NCBI GenBank assembly: GCA_020432595.1
Contig: JAGQGA010000365.1
Location: 1 to 5,922, forward strand
DNA: 5,922 nucleotides
Direction: 5' to 3'
Source of the DNA: Anaerolineales bacterium
Lineage (GTDB): Bacteria; Chloroflexota; Anaerolineae; Promineifilales; Promineifilaceae
Shown here: piece after piece, positions 4,895 through 5,922 of the stretch
Position numbering within the stretch: position 1 is the stretch's first letter
Layout: every line of letters begins with the position of its first letter
Notes under the pieces: model-generated
Database searches by the model: none
What the model was told of the DNA's origin: nothing
The model's input: only the letters and a program-made list of their open reading frames with translations
Translations under genes and position numbers: made by a program

Positions 4895-5922
4895 CTACTC
4901 ACGCAAAAATGTTCGTGCGCCTACAAACTGTTGGCACAAATGGGGCACCGTTTGGATGTCGTCTTCATACACGCCATTGCGGGCAACGGAGGCGTGTAAG
5001 ATGCGCCAATCACCCAAGCTAATGCCAACATGGGTGATGGCCCGGCCGCCTGTTTGGCGTTGGTTACCAAAGTAGAGCAGATCACCGGGTTGGAATGGGG
5101 GCTCCACGACTCGCCCAGCTTTATATTGCATATCGGCATCGCGGGGTATGATGACACCCACCAGGCGATGGGTCAGTTGTGCCAAACCGGAGCAGTCAAG
5201 ACCCAAACTGGTGCAGCCGCCCCACAAATAGGGAACCCCGATAAATTGGGCGGCATCTTGTATGATCTGTTGGCGCTGGGCAAAGCCAGTTTGGGGCAAG
5301 GTGTCGAATGGCCGGAGGTTGGCTATGGGTGTCCAACCGGTTGACCCACCTGCTAGGGAAAGTTGTGCCCAAGTGTTGTTTGTTTGCGTGACACAAACGG
5401 CCGTTCCTGCCAGCGCACGCCCCACCAGCAAGGCCGTCTCGTCGGGGGATTGGCGCAAGAGGGCAATGGGGCTGCTGACGAGGTGGGTGGGGGAGAAAAC
5501 GGCCGCTTCTCCCATATAACTGCCATACACCCAGCCCCAATACCCATCATCCTGCCGCACATACACCCACTTTCCCTGCTCCAGAAGCTGCTCCACCCGC
5601 ATCCCCTGCACCAACTGGCTCACCATCTCCGCCTGGAACGATGGTTTGGCATACAAACCCGTCACATTAGTCGCCACCTGCAAAAATTGCCCCGTTTGGC
5701 ACCGCCTCACCCGCACCGCTCCGGCCGTAAAAGCTAAATCAGGGAATTGTTCGGTTAGAGTGTCATGAACGGCCGTTAACGTCTCCCCATCCAGCACGCT
5801 CCCCACCAAAGCATACCCATTCTCGCCCACAGCCTCTGCCTCAAGTTGGCAATGGCATAGGCGCGTATCACTATATTTTTGGGAAACTTCAGCTAATGCG
5901 GCACGAACTTGAACCAATATCG
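4895..5922 (-). CDS. YkfC-like NlpC/P60 (C40) peptidase with two SH3-like domains, 5' end cut by window edge
   Basis: Likely cuts gamma-D-glutamyl-diamino acid bonds in murein-derived peptides. Residues are counted from a TTG at 5915-5917. An N-terminal alpha/beta segment (about 1-72) of uncertain family is followed by SH3-like domains at about 80-136 (ending GYWGWVYGSYM) and about 146-204 (ending TGWTPIANLRPF), then the NlpC/P60 domain at about 213-340. Catalytic residues visible: Cys242 in LDCSGL (bases 5192-5194), His296 in ITHVG and His308 in ILHAS. The Cys-His-His spacing is nearly that of Bacillus cereus YkfC. Asp260 (IPRDAD) and Tyr126 (DGYWGW) fit residues that in YkfC bind the free N-terminal L-Ala. 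The TTG is only a convenience: the frame is open to the edge, no ribosome site can be seen, and a few more N-terminal residues are expected, so a signal peptide cannot be judged. As first visible gene of a peptide-transporter operon it most likely recycles wall peptides. Confidence 0.9.
   Translation of the reverse strand, partial: ILVQVRAALAEVSQKYSDTRLCHCQLEAEAVGENGYALVGSVLDGETLTAVHDTLTEQFPDLAFTAGAVRVRRCQTGQFLQVATNVTGLYAKPSFQAEMVSQLVQGMRVEQLLEQGKWVYVRQDDGYWGWVYGSYMGEAAVFSPTHLVSSPIALLRQSPDETALLVGRALAGTAVCVTQTNNTWAQLSLAGGSTGWTPIANLRPFDTLPQTGFAQRQQIIQDAAQFIGVPYLWGGCTSLGLDCSGLAQLTHRLVGVIIPRDADMQYKAGRVVEPPFQPGDLLYFGNQRQTGGRAITHVGISLGDWRILHASVARNGVYEDDIQTVPHLCQQFVGARTFLRE
5396..5405. repeat. Iterated palindrome copy 7, AACGGCCGTT
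   Basis: In the peptidase gene, read as Thr-Ala-Val. To the right, 35 bases are C-rich (G 8, C 18) before a G-rich stretch begins at 5441; to the left, G is slightly in excess. Confidence 0.65.
5491..5513. repeat. Near-copy AACGGCCGC inside a 7-bp inverted repeat, at the sharpest skew flip
   Basis: GGGAGAA (5491-5497) and TTCTCCC (5507-5513) are exact reverse complements around AACGGCCGC. The 60 bases left of the CGGCCG core hold G 31, C 8, and the 60 to the right hold G 4, C 27. It lies in the peptidase gene, in the linker between the two SH3-like domains. Confidence 0.55.
5768..5777. repeat. Iterated palindrome copy 8, AACGGCCGTT
   Basis: In the N-terminal part of the peptidase gene, read as Thr-Ala-Val. 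Nearest 30 bases to the left G 10, C 3; 60 bases to the right G 6, C 30. Confidence 0.65.

Noticed and set aside
5363..5737. Open frame of 124 codons on the plus strand inside the peptidase gene
   Set aside because: Antisense to the SH3-like domains; its His/Pro-rich product simply reflects the skewed base composition here.
1..5922. Mobile elements, CRISPR arrays, tRNA genes or riboswitches
   Set aside because: No transposase, regular direct repeats with spacers, tRNA-like cloverleaf or long leader was seen; noncoding space totals little more than 100 bases.

Overview
The window carries five protein-coding genes packed almost without gaps, at roughly 55-57 % G+C by eye. One gene on the plus strand (a copper amine oxidase, its 5' end cut by the left edge) converges on a run of four minus-strand genes that read as one operon: a YkfC-like NlpC/P60 peptidase (5' end cut by the right edge), two dipeptide/oligopeptide ABC transporter ATPases (DppD/OppD-type and DppF/OppF-type), and a nitronate monooxygenase-family flavoprotein. 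No tRNA, rRNA, CRISPR array, insertion sequence or phage gene was seen. The organism is a bacterium; the mix of genes and the style of the proteins would fit an environmental, Chloroflexota-like heterotroph, but this is an impression and not a demonstrated assignment.

Layout. Bases 2-1822: amine oxidase. Bases 1823-1877: a short convergent intergenic gap filled by a perfect 17-bp inverted repeat. Bases 1878-2855: flavoprotein. Bases 2879-3877: DppF-type ATPase, whose start overlaps the end of the DppD-type gene by 17 bases. Bases 3861-4865: DppD-type ATPase with a TTG start and a strong ribosome binding site. Bases 4895-5922: NlpC/P60 peptidase. The gaps inside the operon are 29, -17 and 23 bases, so translation is probably coupled. 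The permeases and the substrate-binding protein are absent and presumably lie upstream of the operon, beyond base 5922.

How the genes may work together. An NlpC/P60 enzyme of the YkfC type next to a peptide ABC transporter resembles the dpp-ykf locus of Bacillus, which imports and dismantles murein-derived peptides. The window therefore probably encodes part of a cell-wall-peptide or dipeptide salvage route. The amine oxidase releases ammonia from primary amines and may serve nitrogen scavenging too, but it is on the other strand and need not be co-regulated.

The most unusual signal is not a gene. The palindrome ACGGCCGT occurs eight times (about 0.1-0.2 expected), six times extended to AACGGCCGTT. 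It lies inside genes of both strands and in all three reading frames, so protein sequence does not explain it. At several copies, and at one near-copy, the local composition flips from G-rich on the left to C-rich on the right, making each site the centre of a statistical dyad. It recalls the highly iterated palindromes of cyanobacteria, but with a different sequence and an added skew signature.
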